From Spinacia oleracea (lineage: Eukaryota > Streptophyta > Magnoliopsida > Caryophyllales > Amaranthaceae), in contig NC_079489.1 of assembly GCF_020520425.1 (NCBI RefSeq), positions 18,748,001 to 18,812,000 on the forward strand: a stretch of DNA of 64,000 nt. The letters are read 5' to 3'. Within the stretch, counting starts at the first letter, position 1, and each line of letters begins with the position of its first letter. The notes beneath the pieces were generated by a model, which did no database searches, had not been told where the DNA came from, and saw nothing but the letters and a program-made list of their open reading frames with translations. Made by a program: the position numbers and the translations under genes. This document shows positions 1 to 12,209 of the stretch, piece after piece.

Positions 1-1234
1 AGCATCAGCTATAAGAAAAAGAAAACGTTAGGGGAGAATGGGAGATAGAATATAGTGCTTAGAGATGTATTATCTTAGGCCGCCTGTAAGAAGTTGTCAT
101 TTTTATAACATTTAATCATTTATGATTTGATTCCAAAGTGCCCCTACTTGAAATAATTGAAGGAGATAGAAATGGCACAAATATTATAAAGTCTCTTCTT
201 GGAAAACAACATCATATTCTTAATTATGAGTTGTTTGAACAATATAACAAATCTTTGGACTGATGGAGTAATTGTTAATGACTAACCTTTTTTTTTTATC
301 CCCTAGAATCCTAGATCCTTAACATTTTAACTGAGAATCTTCATCTTAGCTATGCCTTTCCCTGGATCTCTACCCTTGTTTTATTTCAGTTCACACCTGA
401 TACAAGATTCCGTAACTACCTCCGTCCTTTTGCTTAAATCTTCAAAATCTCACATATCATGTAAGAGGCTAAGAGCATCACAAAGTGTAACACTAACTAG
501 AACATATTAGGTGCACCTGGGTGCACCGTAAACCCTCTCACATTTTCCCTTTACATGTGAGGAGAAAATGTGAGAGGGACCACCAATAGGTATTAAAATA
601 CCCTTGGGTGCACGGTGCACCCTGGTGCACCTAATACTTTTCAAGAGTTAGGGTTCAGCACTGCCTATGCTGCAGACATTTAGAAGCTGCCACATGTAGC
701 GGCACGCTGGCACATGTGTTTTTGCTGGTTGCAAAATGGTGTTTTCCAGCCATGGAGTATGAAGAGGAAACAGATTTCGAATATATCTCAAGTCTGTTAT
801 GGGTGTGGGCATCCCTCTAATAATTTCTGTCCCTCCTGGTTTTATGTATTTTGTATATCAAGATGTGGTTCAAAAGACTATTTGTCCAACCAATTGATGT
901 GTTAGGTACCAATTGTATACCCAGAGTGTTGAGTGTCTGACATGGGCACTTAAGATATACTTCGTAATAAAGAGCCAAAGAAACTTAAGTCCCAAACAAG
1001 GTGGGCAAAATTCACTGATGGGCAAGTGAACTCCAAATTGGATTACAGTGATCCACGGTGTGCATTGCCACCTAGTTTGGTAAAGTCAGTGGATGTTTAT
1101 GAACCATGCTTTTAATTTCATACACAGAAGATAATTTTAATACTTGAAAACTCTGCCTATTATTTACTCCTCTTTCTTTTGGCTGAGTATTATTGGGGTA
1201 TACGTAACTAGTTTTCATTTGTATTCTACTGTAG
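1..1234 (+). other. Upstream intron-like sequence of the SAC9-type gene, no supported exon
   Basis: This stretch precedes the first exon I can support (1235). It ends in a splice acceptor (TACTGTAG at 1227-1234). It contains a foldback element at 505-636. Two pieces look somewhat protein-like: 714-905, where two competing frames are each open for part of the way, and 954-1079, which ends in a GT in a phase that would fit the next exon. I cannot match either piece to the SAC9 family, so I leave them as intron or decayed sequence. Confidence 0.45.
505..636. mobile_element. Foldback MITE with GGTGCACC-rich inverted repeats
   Basis: The left end TATTAGGTGCACCTGGGTGC pairs with the reverse complement of the right end, which reads TATTAGGTGCACCAGGGTGC. 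The inner part is also palindromic (CCCTCTCACATTTTC against GAAAATGTGAGAGGG), so nearly the whole 132 bp folds into one hairpin. The outermost TA pair could be a TA target duplication of the Stowaway type, but the family is not certain. It lies upstream of the visible SAC9 exons, probably in an intron. Confidence 0.6.
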
Positions 1235-3006
1235 GTGCAAATATGGGCCAGCAATAAAATAAGCAAGGAAGAAAGGTCATGCGTGGGAAAGTGGGAAGTG
1301 CAATCTTTCTTGCAATCTTCGCCAGAGTATTATGGACCAGAAAAGTTTGACGCTGTTGGAACTGCTCCCCGGTACATCAATTTTTCCTTCAGGAATCCTG
1401 TTCGGTGTCGCGTCATTTGGATCATGCTACGCCTTCAACGAGCTGGTTCAGCTTCTGTGAATTTTGGGAGTGATTTCAATCTTTTGTCATTGGATGAAAA
1501 TCCTTTTGTTCAACCAACTAGACGTGCGTCTTTTGGGAGCCTAGATGAAAAAGACCCATGTCTTCATGCCAAAAGAATTCTTGTACTTGGAACTCAATTA
1601 AAGAAAGATACGGAGCTCACAGCACCAGAAGGTTCAGAACAGTTAAAATTGCAAAATTGGCTGCAGAAGGCACCTCAGCTTAATAGATTTAAGGTGATTT
1701 GAAACTTCATCTTTGCCTGGTCTTGATATTACTATTACTATTATTCTCCACATGTCAATCTTCATATGAACTGAAACAGTAAGTTTGGCTTCGCATTTCA
1801 GGTTCCAATAGAGACTGAAAGATTAATTGAGAATGATCTTGTCTTAGAGCAGTATCTATCACCTGCTTCGCCGTTGTTAGCTGGTTTTCGTCTTGATGCT
1901 TTTAGTGCTATTAGACCTCGTGTTACTCATTCACCTACTTCTGATGTGATTGCTTGGGATCCCTCTGCTGTACTACTCTTAGAAGAAAGGCATATCACAC
2001 CTGCCGTGTTATTTGTTCAAGTATCAGTACTCCAGGTAATCATGGTCACCAACTGTCGTTTCTTGCTTCATTTATCTATATAAAATCTTGTGATGGAAGT
2101 GTATTGTTTGTTTCAATTGCAAACTTTTACCCGGATACAATAATACTCCATCCAATCTTACAGTACTGTACTCATCTGGTGGACAATTTAAAGCATTGTA
2201 TTGATAAAGGAAATTATATACTCCGTAAAAGAAACCCGGACCAAATTATCAAACCAAGTTAACTAACAGTTAAAGAACAGTATCAAATCTACGTAAACAA
2301 GAAATAGATTCTGGAATAAGAGAAAGCTCAAAGAACTAGATCATTTCCAGTTTCCAGGGTAAAGCTTTCCATGATAAAATCAGATCATATATATGTCTAC
2401 TGGACAAAGGCACTATTAAAGATGCTATTTTTCTTTTGTTGCCAAATGTGCCTGCTAGCTGCAGGCTGGGGGGGTGTTGCTACTGGCTTTATAACTAGGT
2501 CTATATCATCAATGTAATCATTTACAACTTCACTGGCTATCTCATGGATGTGGGACGACCTTCCCAATATCCCAATCGTTGATGTCCTATTCATATGGTT
2601 GCAGAAGTCTGTTTGAAGTTGGTTTGACAGTCTTTTTTGGGGAATTGACATTTTGTATACATGAATTACGCAATTTCATCAAATCCATAACTCGGAGTTG
2701 AAAGTAATTATCTTTGTTACTTTACAGGAATCCAGCATGGTAACGGTTGCAGAATATCGATTGCCAGAGACCAAGCCTGGAACTCCAATGTATTTTGATT
2801 TGCCAAGACAATTGCAGACTCGTAGAATCACGTTTAGACTCCTCGGGGATGTGGCTGCATTTATTGATGACCCAACTGAGCAAGATGATACCGAGTACCG
2901 AAGTTCACCCTTGGCTGCAGGGCTTTCCCTGGCCAATAGAGTTAAGCTATATTATTATGCTGATCCTTATGAGCTTGGTAAATGGGCTAGCCTTTCTGCT
3001 GTCTGA
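1235..3006 (+). CDS. SAC9: SAC9-type phosphoinositide phosphatase, 3' three exons (partial)
   Basis: Three exons read in phase: 1235-1693, 1802-2035 and 2728-3006 (stop at 3004-3006), giving the last 322 residues. The introns (1694-1801 and 2036-2727) have GT...AG borders, all in phase 0. The first exon begins VQIWASNKISKEERSCVGKW, and the protein ends in LYYYADPYELGKWASLSAV; I recognise both as the long conserved C-terminal region of plant SAC9, downstream of the catalytic SAC and WW domains, which lie outside the window. SAC9 in Arabidopsis is a very large SAC-domain protein needed for normal phosphatidylinositol 4,5-bisphosphate levels, endocytosis and stress responses; this is family knowledge, since no catalytic motif is visible here. 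No frameshift or stop interrupts the visible exons, so the gene looks functional. The 5' side is cut by the window or by a long intron. Confidence 0.9.
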
Positions 3007-3202
3007 ATACGAGTCATCCATTCGTGGCTTTGCAGAAAAACCACTTGTTTTTTCTTCTTCTTTGAGCAATGGTGTGTATAGAACTGTGATAATATTTGTG
3101 GCTTTGCAGCTATTTTCCCCCCCTGGCTGCTATTCTTGTTGTATTACTGTAATGTTCTGTATCATTTTTTATTCATTGATTAAATATATTAGGTTTTGGG
3201 GT

Positions 3203-3208
3203 AATAAA
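3203..3208 (+). terminator. Candidate poly(A) signal of the SAC9-type gene
   Basis: AATAAA lies about 200 bp after the stop codon in T-rich sequence, a normal plant 3' UTR distance. Plant poly(A) signals are loose, so the exact cleavage site cannot be read. Confidence 0.4.
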
Positions 3209-3240
3209 ATTCCAGAGTTATGAAGAAGTGTGTATGCTTT

Positions 3241-4227
3241 TGTTTTCTTGCTGGTGATTAGGTTCAGCTCATAGCATTTAACAGTTGTTAGCAAGTGTCA
3301 GAATTCGCTCCATTTCTTTTCATCCATTTCTATCTGAAAACTTGTGTAAAGTTTTACCTTGAAGTTGCTTTAAAAACAATAAGGAAAGGAAACGTTACTT
3401 GTTGTGGATGATAAAGTAAGGATAAGATTGTTGTGTATCATAAATTCATGAATCATAGTAGGATAATTACTCACAACAACAAAAAAATGCAGTATTCCCT
3501 TTTTTTCGCTCTGCCTCGCCTAGCGGCTCGCTGGTGGCCTGAGCGCCCCTTGTTCTCTAATGGCAATCGGCGAGCCAGAAAACACCCCTTTGCCAAAGAA
3601 GTTGACGAAGGAGCGGCTCAGGGTTGCCATCCATCTCCTTATTTGTGGTTTTCTTCCTTTCGCCGGATCTTCCTTTTAAGTAGTTTGTGAAATCATCGTC
3701 AGCCAAAGAACACTAAGTCCAGGTTTGGCGGGGAGGAGTTTGTTGGAGCATATCCACATAACCCTTGGGCGGTTATTCCTAGAACAACCCTAATTGCCGC
3801 AGCCGGTACCGGTAAAGGTAAAATTAAGAATTAGGTTTTCTCATTTGTGGTAGAAATCGCTTGTTTTTTGGGATTGCGATATGTGTTTCTAGAGGTTTTA
3901 GTGTATTTAATTATAAAACTAGCCTAGTCGATGTCTCGTGGTATCGGGAAATGCCAACCTTGACGGTATAGGTAAAGATTAGGGTAGGATATCCAAGTTA
4001 GCCGCGTCGCCGCCGTCTCGTAGTGCCAGAAAACGCCGACCTTGACGGTAAAGGTAACCATTGGGCTAAGGTTTTTGTTGTTGGTCTTAAATTCATTGTT
4101 GGATAATCCTTTGGGTCTGGCTTTGTGGTTCTTGGTTCTGCCTGCTTGCCTTTGTCCTTGGATGTTAGCATAGTTGTCTTTCTTTGGCTTTACGGTGTTA
4201 GTTTTTAATTATGTTGTGTGTTTTTAA
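3241..4227. other. Intergenic sequence, no gene recognised
   Basis: This is moderately GC-rich between about 3500 and 4060, with two similar short stretches (near 3810 and 4045) built around GGTAAAGGTAA. No open frame resembles a known protein and no element ends were found. It may be an old gene or transposon fragment. Confidence 0.4.
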
Positions 4228-4433
4228 GCTTTGTCCTGTTTGATTTTTTTGACTTATTTCGAACAAAATAAGTTCAAATAAGTTCAGTTAAGTTCATATA
4301 AGATCAGATAATATAAGTTCGTAAAAAATAAGTTTATGTTGGACAATTTCACGCAAAAAAAAAGTTTATTTTAAACAAAATAAGTTCAGATAATATAAGT
4401 TTTGGCAAAATAAGTCGAATAGAACGGAACCTT
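4228..4433. mobile_element. Foldback element related to the one at 33313-33375
   Basis: The left end (AGCTTTGTCCTGTTTGAT, followed by GACTTATTTCGAAC) pairs imperfectly with the reverse complement of the right end (AAGGTTCCGTTCTATTCGAC). The interior is repeats of AATAAGTTCA type. The same AGGCT...TTCTATTCGAC ends occur in the smaller element at 33313-33375, which supports a dispersed family. I found no clean target duplication, so the boundaries are approximate. Confidence 0.45.
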
Positions 4434-4488
4434 AGTTTAATTTGGGTAGTTGTTTGGTCTCTTTGTGGTTTTGTCAATCCGTGGACTA

Positions 4489-4740
4489 TGGACCGTGGTG
4501 CACATAGGGCATGGTGCACCAAAAGAATACACGTGCATAAGCAAAAGAGCATGACACTACGGCAAAAGAACATGCGATATAATATTTCACTTTTTTGTTA
4601 TAAAAATAATATATTATTTTACTATTTATTTAAAACCTAAATAAAAAGAATACTCATGTTCTTTTCTTGTAACCGGATGTTCTTTCAATTATATACTAGT
4701 GTTCTTAAGGTGCACCATACTCTATGTGCACCATGGTCCA
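4489..4740. mobile_element. Foldback MITE with GTGCACC inverted repeats
   Basis: Inverted repeats of about 31 bp: the left end TGGACCGTGGTGCACATAGG matches the reverse complement of the right end, TGGACCATGGTGCACATAGA, and both continue into ATGGTGCACC. The 252-bp element has an AT-rich centre. Its GGTGCACC motifs recall the element at 505-636, so the two may be distant relatives. No target duplication is obvious. Confidence 0.55.
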
Positions 4741-7575
4741 CCTTCTAAATTGCGTGATTTTGTTGGTGTGTTCCTTTTGAAGTCGTCGATGTAATTGGTA
4801 AGCAAATGTGGTTTTTGATGTTGTGGATTATAATTGGAGATGGTATGATAGTGGAGAAATCGGGTTTAGTTTATCGCCCCTGGGGGGTAGAGTGGAGTAC
4901 TGTTCTTTGTCATTTTCTTTGGAGAAAGGTTGTTTGTACGTAGTTTTGCGGAGGAAGGAGTTTGTGTAAGAAAGGGTCAGTGTTCACAGGTTCTAGTTGT
5001 TAGTTGGTGTTTGAGATTAACAATTTAATTCTCAATTTAGGTTAGCATGGAGTACGTTTTGTACTCAACGCTTTCAAAATCTTCAATCAAAACGCTACTC
5101 CTTAATTTTTGGGGGTCCATAACATGCTTATCAAGTCACACTTCGTGGCTCAAATGATTCTTGTGAGTTGCTCACAAGATCTTCCCAACTAGCCTGTGAT
5201 AAAGTTAAACTTCCACCTCTTTCTTTGTCCTCCAAGGTTAACAGGTTAACAAGGAAGACTCACATTGGTTATCACCCCAACAATCACTTTATCTCCTATA
5301 AACAACCAACAGTCCCACGCTAATAACCAGTGGGTCACTGAGTTGTGCAAGCAAGGTCATCTCGGTTGTCAATGCTTTGTATTTTTGTTGTACTGTAAGT
5401 GTTGTATTGGTCTCTAAAGACCCTAGTAGTGTTCTAGTTTAGTTTTTTGAAGTTTCTTTAATTAATGCAAATTTATCCCATTTCAAAGAAAAAAAAACAT
5501 TTTTGTAATTGCACATTAATTTAGGGGAGGAAAATAATTAAGATGATGGTTTGTCTTCTAACCTCATTAATTAAGAAAATCAATTTCAATACTTCATAAT
5601 TTTTGAAATTCTCTTGAAAATATTCAAAATTCCTCTTTTCTTATGCATGAATTTGCATATACAACTCAATTCCATAATGGTTGCCAACATTTTCATGTAA
5701 CAATGCAATTACCAAAGTGGAAATTACATTGATAGTCTAAAAGCAACAATTATTTAGGAGCGGAAGAAGTTAATTAAAACGATGATTATTTTGGAACAAA
5801 AAAAGTATATTAATTTATAGAAAGTGTCTAAAACTAATTATCTTCTGAGTAATAGAATAAGTTATAGTAGGTGAAATATAAAGAAAAATATATTGTACTA
5901 TTTCTATTTTGAAATACACATTTTTTATTGACTTGATTTAATAAAAACTGCTCTACGTGTTTATCCTCCAAAAAATAATTGAGGACATATTAGAACACTG
6001 TTAATGTTATTATTTTTTCTTATCAATCAATCAATCAATTTATTTTGTCACCAAAACAATTATTCTTTCTTTATTAATCGGTACTTTCATTTGCATTATT
6101 TAACGACTAAACCATTTATTTTACTCATCTTCTAGATTATTATATGTTTTGGACATATAGGTTTTATATTTATTCTAACTAGTTTTTGGCCCGTTCTACG
6201 CATGGGCTATATTTTAGAAAACTCAATTTAAAAAATGGTAAATTGACATACCATAATGATAAAGGTATAAATGTATAATATTTCACTAAAAACTTTCACT
6301 AATAATTTTGATAGTACGTAGACAAACTAAAATTTCCAAGATATATTGGATGGAAACATTACTTTTATGGAATATATTATGAGCTCCCACAAGACCACAA
6401 ATACATTCTTAATTAGGAGGATATCTTTTTATCCAAGGGTTTTTTTTAAAAAAATGAGAATAAGAGAAATATGCTAGTACGGAGTAACTAAGTTAAACAT
6501 ATGTATTCTTTGGATTAAATCAAAGAAATTCACGAATCTTCAATATGCTAAGAAATTCACCATTGTTATTTTTCAGATTAAAAACTATGTTTCGGTTGCC
6601 AAGTATACATGAAGGTTCGCACCCTATCCTTTGCATCACAATCAAGAAAACTACCAAAAAGGAAAATGACCTAAGAATTAAGAGTTGTTGATCAAGCTAA
6701 ACAAACGGGGTATGTCAAAATTCTGGAAAATATCAAAGACTAAACCATTTTTTTAAAACTCGAAATTATGCTTATAGAGTTAGGGGTGTGGTAGTAGTAG
6801 ATGTCATACAGATTTCAAAACAAAAATGCATCCATGTTTATCGGTTTTTAAGTCGTTTGTAAAAGAACTTGAAATATGATGACGAATGAGGCAAGTCAGA
6901 CAACGTGATGCAAAGAAGATGCCCCGTTGATTTAAATGGGCTAAAAAAATGAATATAATAATAACATTAACTAATACCAACCTCATTAGAAGAAATATGT
7001 TTCCAGAAAACAATGGGGTGGGTTGAATTAGAAGTTCATAACATAGTTTTAACTTCCACCCACCTATAGGAAAATAGTAAAATTCTTCATAATGAAGAAA
7101 GTTTTAGCAAAATAAGTCAGGCAGGAATGCCGGTCTATAAAAAATTGTAAACATGTAGGTTTAATAAAGAGTCAAATTCATTAACGCGAGAATTATAGCC
7201 ATCTGAAACGTTTTTCATTCTTGATTCACCATATATAACCGCCAATATATTAATCAATGTCTCAATGAAATGGTTCTAAATGGTTAAACTAAAATTGGAA
7301 AGGAAATGATGAAATGTTGAGGTGACTTAACTTATTATTATATATTAAATGAAGAATTGATTATGTATTCTTGGCCACGTGTCTTCTAAGTAGTGATGAT
7401 TATGTGTCTGCCATGTGTCTTCAAAATGGTGTTGCTTATGTGTCCTTAAAATGGAGTTGGTTTTCTTTTTGAAATACTAGGTATTGATGGCATATGCAGG
7501 GGAATTCCCAAATGAGTAGGTTTTTTATGCGACATCTTACATATAAGACCGCCTAGGTAAGCAATTAAAAAAACA
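4741..7575. other. AT-rich intergenic DNA, no gene seen
   Basis: No convincing open frame. A short ATCA microsatellite lies at 6022-6040. A GC-richer motif at about 6186-6206 (GGCCCGTTCTACGCATGGGC) looks like the palindromic end of a dispersed repeat, but I could not find its partner. Confidence 0.45.
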
Positions 7576-7577
7576 TA

Positions 7578-8006
7578 CTCCCTCCGTTTCTTTTTGTTGT
7601 ATCCGTTTCCATTTTAAGCGTTTCATATTGTTGTATCCATTTAGAATCTATTCTATTTTTGGACATACATTTTATCCTAAAATACCCTTACATTTCTATC
7701 TAATTACCAAAATACCTAAAGATTCTACTCATATTCCCACCTAATTTTCCCCACCCATAATATTTAATTCTTTTCCCTTCCCCATATACCCACTCTATCA
7801 CCTCCTTTATCACCCATCATTATCTCTCCTCTCTCTTACCTTATTTCTTTATTATTTTCTCACTCCTTTATTTATTATAATCTCTTACACCCAATCATTT
7901 CTCTTACACCCAATCATTACACTTATACCCATACAAACCAAGATTCCAATTTTCTTAAAAACCACACTTGATTCCATATGGATACATCAAAAAGAAACGG
8001 AGGGAG
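7578..8006. mobile_element. Stowaway-type (Tc1/mariner-related) MITE
   Basis: A 429-bp element flanked by TA on both sides (7576-7577 and 8007-8008). The ends are inverted repeats of about 28 bp beginning CTCCCTCCGTTTCTTTTTG on both strands. CTCCCTCCGT termini with TA duplication are the signature of plant Stowaway MITEs. The interior is AT-rich and non-coding, so it depended on a mariner-like transposase elsewhere. Confidence 0.9.
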
Positions 8007-8245
8007 TACTATGATACAAATAACTATTAGAATATAAAGAATAGCTATTTGATTAGAAAGTATAATATTTGGTTGAAAATATAATTAACAAAAACTTTTG
8101 TGTGAGACCGCCTCACAGGAAAGACCGCCTTGTTGGCAGCCTAGTTGGCAGCCATGTTGGCGCATGTGCTGACGGCATGCTGACGTCAGCATTTTATTTT
8201 ACTTTTGAGTTTTTTTTTTTTTTTTGGAAAAAAAAAATTTAGATT

Positions 8246-8345
8246 TTTTTCAGGCTTAACTAATTGGACTTCAGGCTTAACTAATTGGTGTTCAAACTTA
8301 ACTAATTGGATTTCGGGCTTAACTAATTGAATTTCAGGCTTAAAC
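8246..8345. repeat. Degenerate TTAACTAATTG tandem repeats, left piece of element F
   Basis: About five units of roughly 21 bp (GGCTTAACTAATTGGACTTC and variants). The same unit continues at 28660-29110 beyond the insertion of element A, which joins the two halves of F. Confidence 0.75.
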
Positions 8346-8458
8346 TTTTTCTTTTTTTTTCGATTCGAATTTTATTCTAATTTTTTTTCGAAATTAAAAT
8401 TTTCAATTTTTTTGGGTACTAACTAAACTAGTGTAAAACATAACTAAAAGTAATAAAA

Positions 8459-11440
8459 TGTAATCCCCCGTAAATTTATAAATTTTATTAATATATTTTA
8501 ACGTATATTATTTATATTTAAATAGAATTTATGGATTTTAGTAATAAATATATAATTAACGTATATTTATTTTATTTTAAGTATGTTCTTAATATTTAAC
8601 GATTTTTGAACTTTATTATATTTATATATTTAATGTATATTTAATTTTATTTAAATATATTCTAAATATTTTAACGGTTTGTGCAATCAAGAATAATTTT
8701 AGAATTTTATGTCGAAAAGAATTTGAATTAGGAAAACTCATTGAATTCGGAAAAACAATCCGAACCGATTTTTGATTCAAACACTAAAAACTAATATCCT
8801 AAGTCTAGCCCAATTTGGTAAAGCCCAAAATAACAAACCCACAACTCTCCTCCACCCTTCTCCTTCACTTTCACGTGAAACCAAAAAAAAAAAAGAAAAA
8901 AAGAAAACCAAAACCCTCATTCTCTCCCCTGCAATCACGTGAAACCCCAAAACCTTCTTCCTCCTTCACGTTCCTTACTCTCAGCCGCCTACTGCACCAC
9001 CGCAGTGACCACCGTCGTCGAGCCACTACCTCCGTCGTCCCTGCTTGTCGCCGGTAATCTCCCTCTCATCTCTTCCCTCTTGTTCTTTTTCTTTTTTTGT
9101 TTTATCTCTCCCCTCACTCGGTGTTTTCTGTTTGCTCAACCACCGTGACCAGTCGCACAGCCACCGCGCCGCTACTCGCCGCATCTCTTCTGTCCCGCCG
9201 GTCAGTCTCCTTCTTCCTCTTCTTCCCTTTCGTCTTTCCCCTCTCTATTTCGTTTTCGTGGTTCTCCTCTAACCGCAACTGTGTTCATCGAACTAGCACC
9301 GGCCGTCCACGCGACCACCTGCACCCAGCCTAGCCACGTCGCTCCTCACGACCACCTGCCGCCCAGCACAGCTGCCGTGCCTCCCTGCCGCCGGCCATCG
9401 CCCTTTCTCTCCTCCTTTTGGTTGTTTCTTAAACCCTAAGTTATTTAAATATTTAATTAAGTTTATTAATTTGAATTTATGCTCTTGAATTTAAATTACG
9501 TTCTTGAATTTAAATTATATGTTTTTATTATTTAACTAGAATTTTCAGATTTACATATTATGTTTAGATAATGAATTTAATAACGTTTTAATAATGTAAA
9601 TTGTGTTTCTTGAACTTAAATGATAAGTTTTATGATTTAATTGTGGATTTCAGAATTTTAGGTTTGCATAATTAAATTATTAATTTTCAGATTAGGTAAT
9701 TGAAATGAAATAATGATTTTAATTATTAAAGTGTGAATTTTTAAGGTTTTTAATGATTTAAATCATAATAGAATGATTATATATTATTAAGCTATTATTT
9801 TTATGATTTTAAGAACGTTGATTGTGTTTTGTGGACGTTTGAAATTATTTTATATTGCTGGAAATTTTAAAAGGGATGTTTTATTGGAGTTTAGAACGAT
9901 TTGGGATCATTAGTTTAATAGTAATTATGCTTGGGGGATATTTAGTTAAATTTCGATATTTGGAATGGTTCGAAATATGTTTAGGGTCTATTTAGAGTAC
10001 TTTAGTATTGCTGTAAATTGTTGAATATTGATTGAGAATTTTATTGGTTGTTTTTAGGCGGAGAATTCTTTGTAGGCGACTTTTGAATTCGTTAAAGTGG
10101 CCTATCAGTTTGTTTACACAAGGTACGTACATACCTGTGTGCTTGGTGATGTGTGATTTATTGAAACTATGTTGAAATTGTTGATAAACTTGGTTATGTT
10201 GAAAGTGCATGTTTAATATTGTTGGATGGACATGTTAAGCATATATATTTCGTTATGAGAATTATAACATGTTAGTAGATGATTGATGCGAACATGTTGG
10301 TTGGGAACATTAGATTTTTATATATATTGATTCAGATCGATTGTTCATTGTTCCCTTTTAGCTTTTCACTACTTTATGAGGGCCGAGGACCTCGTTTAGT
10401 AAGTTGAAACCTTATACCCATATAGAGGGGTTGATCAGTATTAAAGGAAAGGTTGGATTTAATGGGAATGAGTCTTGATTGACATCTCTGTGATCACGTA
10501 CTTAATTCCAAGATAAGAACAGTGGAGAGTAATTGTTGATTGTATGGCTTATGTGATTGTTGAGTCATAACAGAGTTTAATTTGTAAATCATGTAAAGTG
10601 AAACTGAGTAGCAATAGCTTTAGACTGTGCACGTCTAAAGTGACGGACAATCAGGAGTTGGGGTCATGGGTAGCCTATGGCTTTTTCTGGGGCCGGATTG
10701 AACACCGGTTCTAATTTATTCAAAAGTCCCTCGATATCGCAGGTCATTGGGGTTTACGGAGTCGCGCCCGTACCTCGTCTTCCTTAGTGAAGAAGAAGAA
10801 GTTTCTAGTAGCAACTCGGTCCATTGACTATTTCAATTAAAATAATGTTATTGTTATAAAATTCTGGTCCAGTCTAGCATAGTCTAGTCAAGTGTGGTCG
10901 TCAAACTAACATGTTTTGTCTGCCCTTACTCGTGTTTTATTAGAATCATGTTAGGGTTGTTCGTTTATTAGTATCATGTTAGGATTGTTTTTGTTTTAGT
11001 ATGTAGTACTCAGCTTTGCTGATTACGTGCTTTGTTTGTGTGTGTTGATCATGGCTATGCCTTATTGATCCTGTGATGACCCATTTTGGTGAGCAGTCTC
11101 TAAGGATCAATAAGCGTTGCCATCTACAGGTTTGAAGATGATGCATCATGGGGATCGGGATTAGAGAGCTTGTATTTAGTTTCGTTTTGCTAAGTAACTT
11201 GGTTTGTTAATTTAGACTTTAAACTTATCGTACTATTTATATTCCCTTATTTTCGTTGGTTGGTTTTTGGGATTAAACCTGTAATCGATTATTTATAAAC
11301 CTAAAGTTAGTTTTATGTTTTCCGCTGCAAAATTCTGAATAAGCCGTTACGTTTTCACACGGGCGATAATGCCTTGATAATTCTCTACGTTTTATATAAA
11401 AAGGTTATTTTAGAAAAGAGAGAATTGTCGGGGTGTTACA
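8459..11440 (+). repeat. 5' LTR of element A
   Basis: 2982 bp, near-identical to 25654-28636. It begins TGTAATCCCCC and ends GGGTGTTACA. It contains a CT- and GC-rich segment (about 8830-9410) and long AT-rich parts; open frames in the GC-rich part are LTR sequence, not genes. I could not assign a TATA box with confidence. Confidence 0.92.
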
Positions 11441-11443
11441 AAG

Positions 11444-11457
11444 TGGTATCTAGAAGC
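11444..11457 (+). other. Primer-binding site of element A
   Basis: TGGTATCTAGAAGC starts 3 bp after the 5' LTR. It resembles the usual plant initiator-Met tRNA site (TGGTATCAGAGC) with small differences. The same sequence is kept in element B, so the deviation is a family feature. Confidence 0.65.
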
Positions 11458-12209
11458 TAAGGTTTTTTTTAATAAATTTTTAGGCGCCTAACTATCTAGT
11501 TATTTAAAATAAATTTCTTAAAAATCGAGATTCTACGTATTATAGTGATAAAAAATTGGTACTTTTTTTTGGGGGGCCGATTTCCTTTTATCTTGTTTGA
11601 AAGCGTATAATACTCTTTATTTAAGTTCGAAATTAAATTATTATTCAAGTTAAAGTGATACTTTCGACATTTTTATTTTTCTTATTATTTATTATTCAAA
11701 AGAAATAATGAGTACATTTTTAAAAAAAAAAAAAAAAAAAAACAAGTTCAATTTTTTTTTCAAGTTGTTTCAAGAGTTAGAATTCGTTAATTAGGAAATA
11801 TAAATCTTTTCGAATTAATAACTTTATTCTCGAATTTATTCGCTACGCATTTTCTTAACTTATTTCACTTTATTTATTTTATATTTTTATTTATGTTATT
11901 ATTCTATGTTATAATTTTATTATATTTTCGTTCTTTTATTTCGTTATATAAATGATTCTAATGCTTTAGTTTATGAGAGATGGGTAGTATAAGAAGGGCA
12001 TATAAGATAGAATTATATGTGCATTAGTAGCTAGTCAATGATAAGAAATTGATTGTTATGTATGTGCATGTGCAAATTGTTTAAGTGTTACATTTACATG
12101 TGCATAAAGAATTGTTTGATTCCACCAAACTTATTGATTATTGAACCTTGTTTATGTTTTGGCTGGAAAATCGTTAGTGAGACCTTGAATTGTTTATTTC
12201 AGGAATAAA
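11458..12209 (+). other. T-rich leader of element A, ending in a splice-acceptor-like site
   Basis: This non-coding stretch contains homopolymer A and T runs (about 11715-11760). It ends with TTGTTTATTTCAG (12190-12202), a good plant splice acceptor, 7 bp before the start codon at 12210. The same acceptor and spacing occur in element B. Confidence 0.5.

Noticed and set aside
714..1079. Open frames 714-905 and 954-1079 as upstream exons of the SAC9-type gene
   Set aside because: From what I recall of the family, the sequence before VQIWASNKI should be a different conserved stretch; these do not match it, and 714-905 has two competing, interrupted frames.
6178..7490. A Helitron or other element starting at the palindromic GGCCCGTTCTACGCATGGGC motif
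   Set aside because: I found no matching 3' end, hairpin plus CTRR terminus, or target duplication that I could defend.
8815..9333. ORFs in the LTR of element A (and 26010-26528)
   Set aside because: They lie in the CT- and GC-rich part of a non-coding LTR, have low complexity and have no homology that I recognise.
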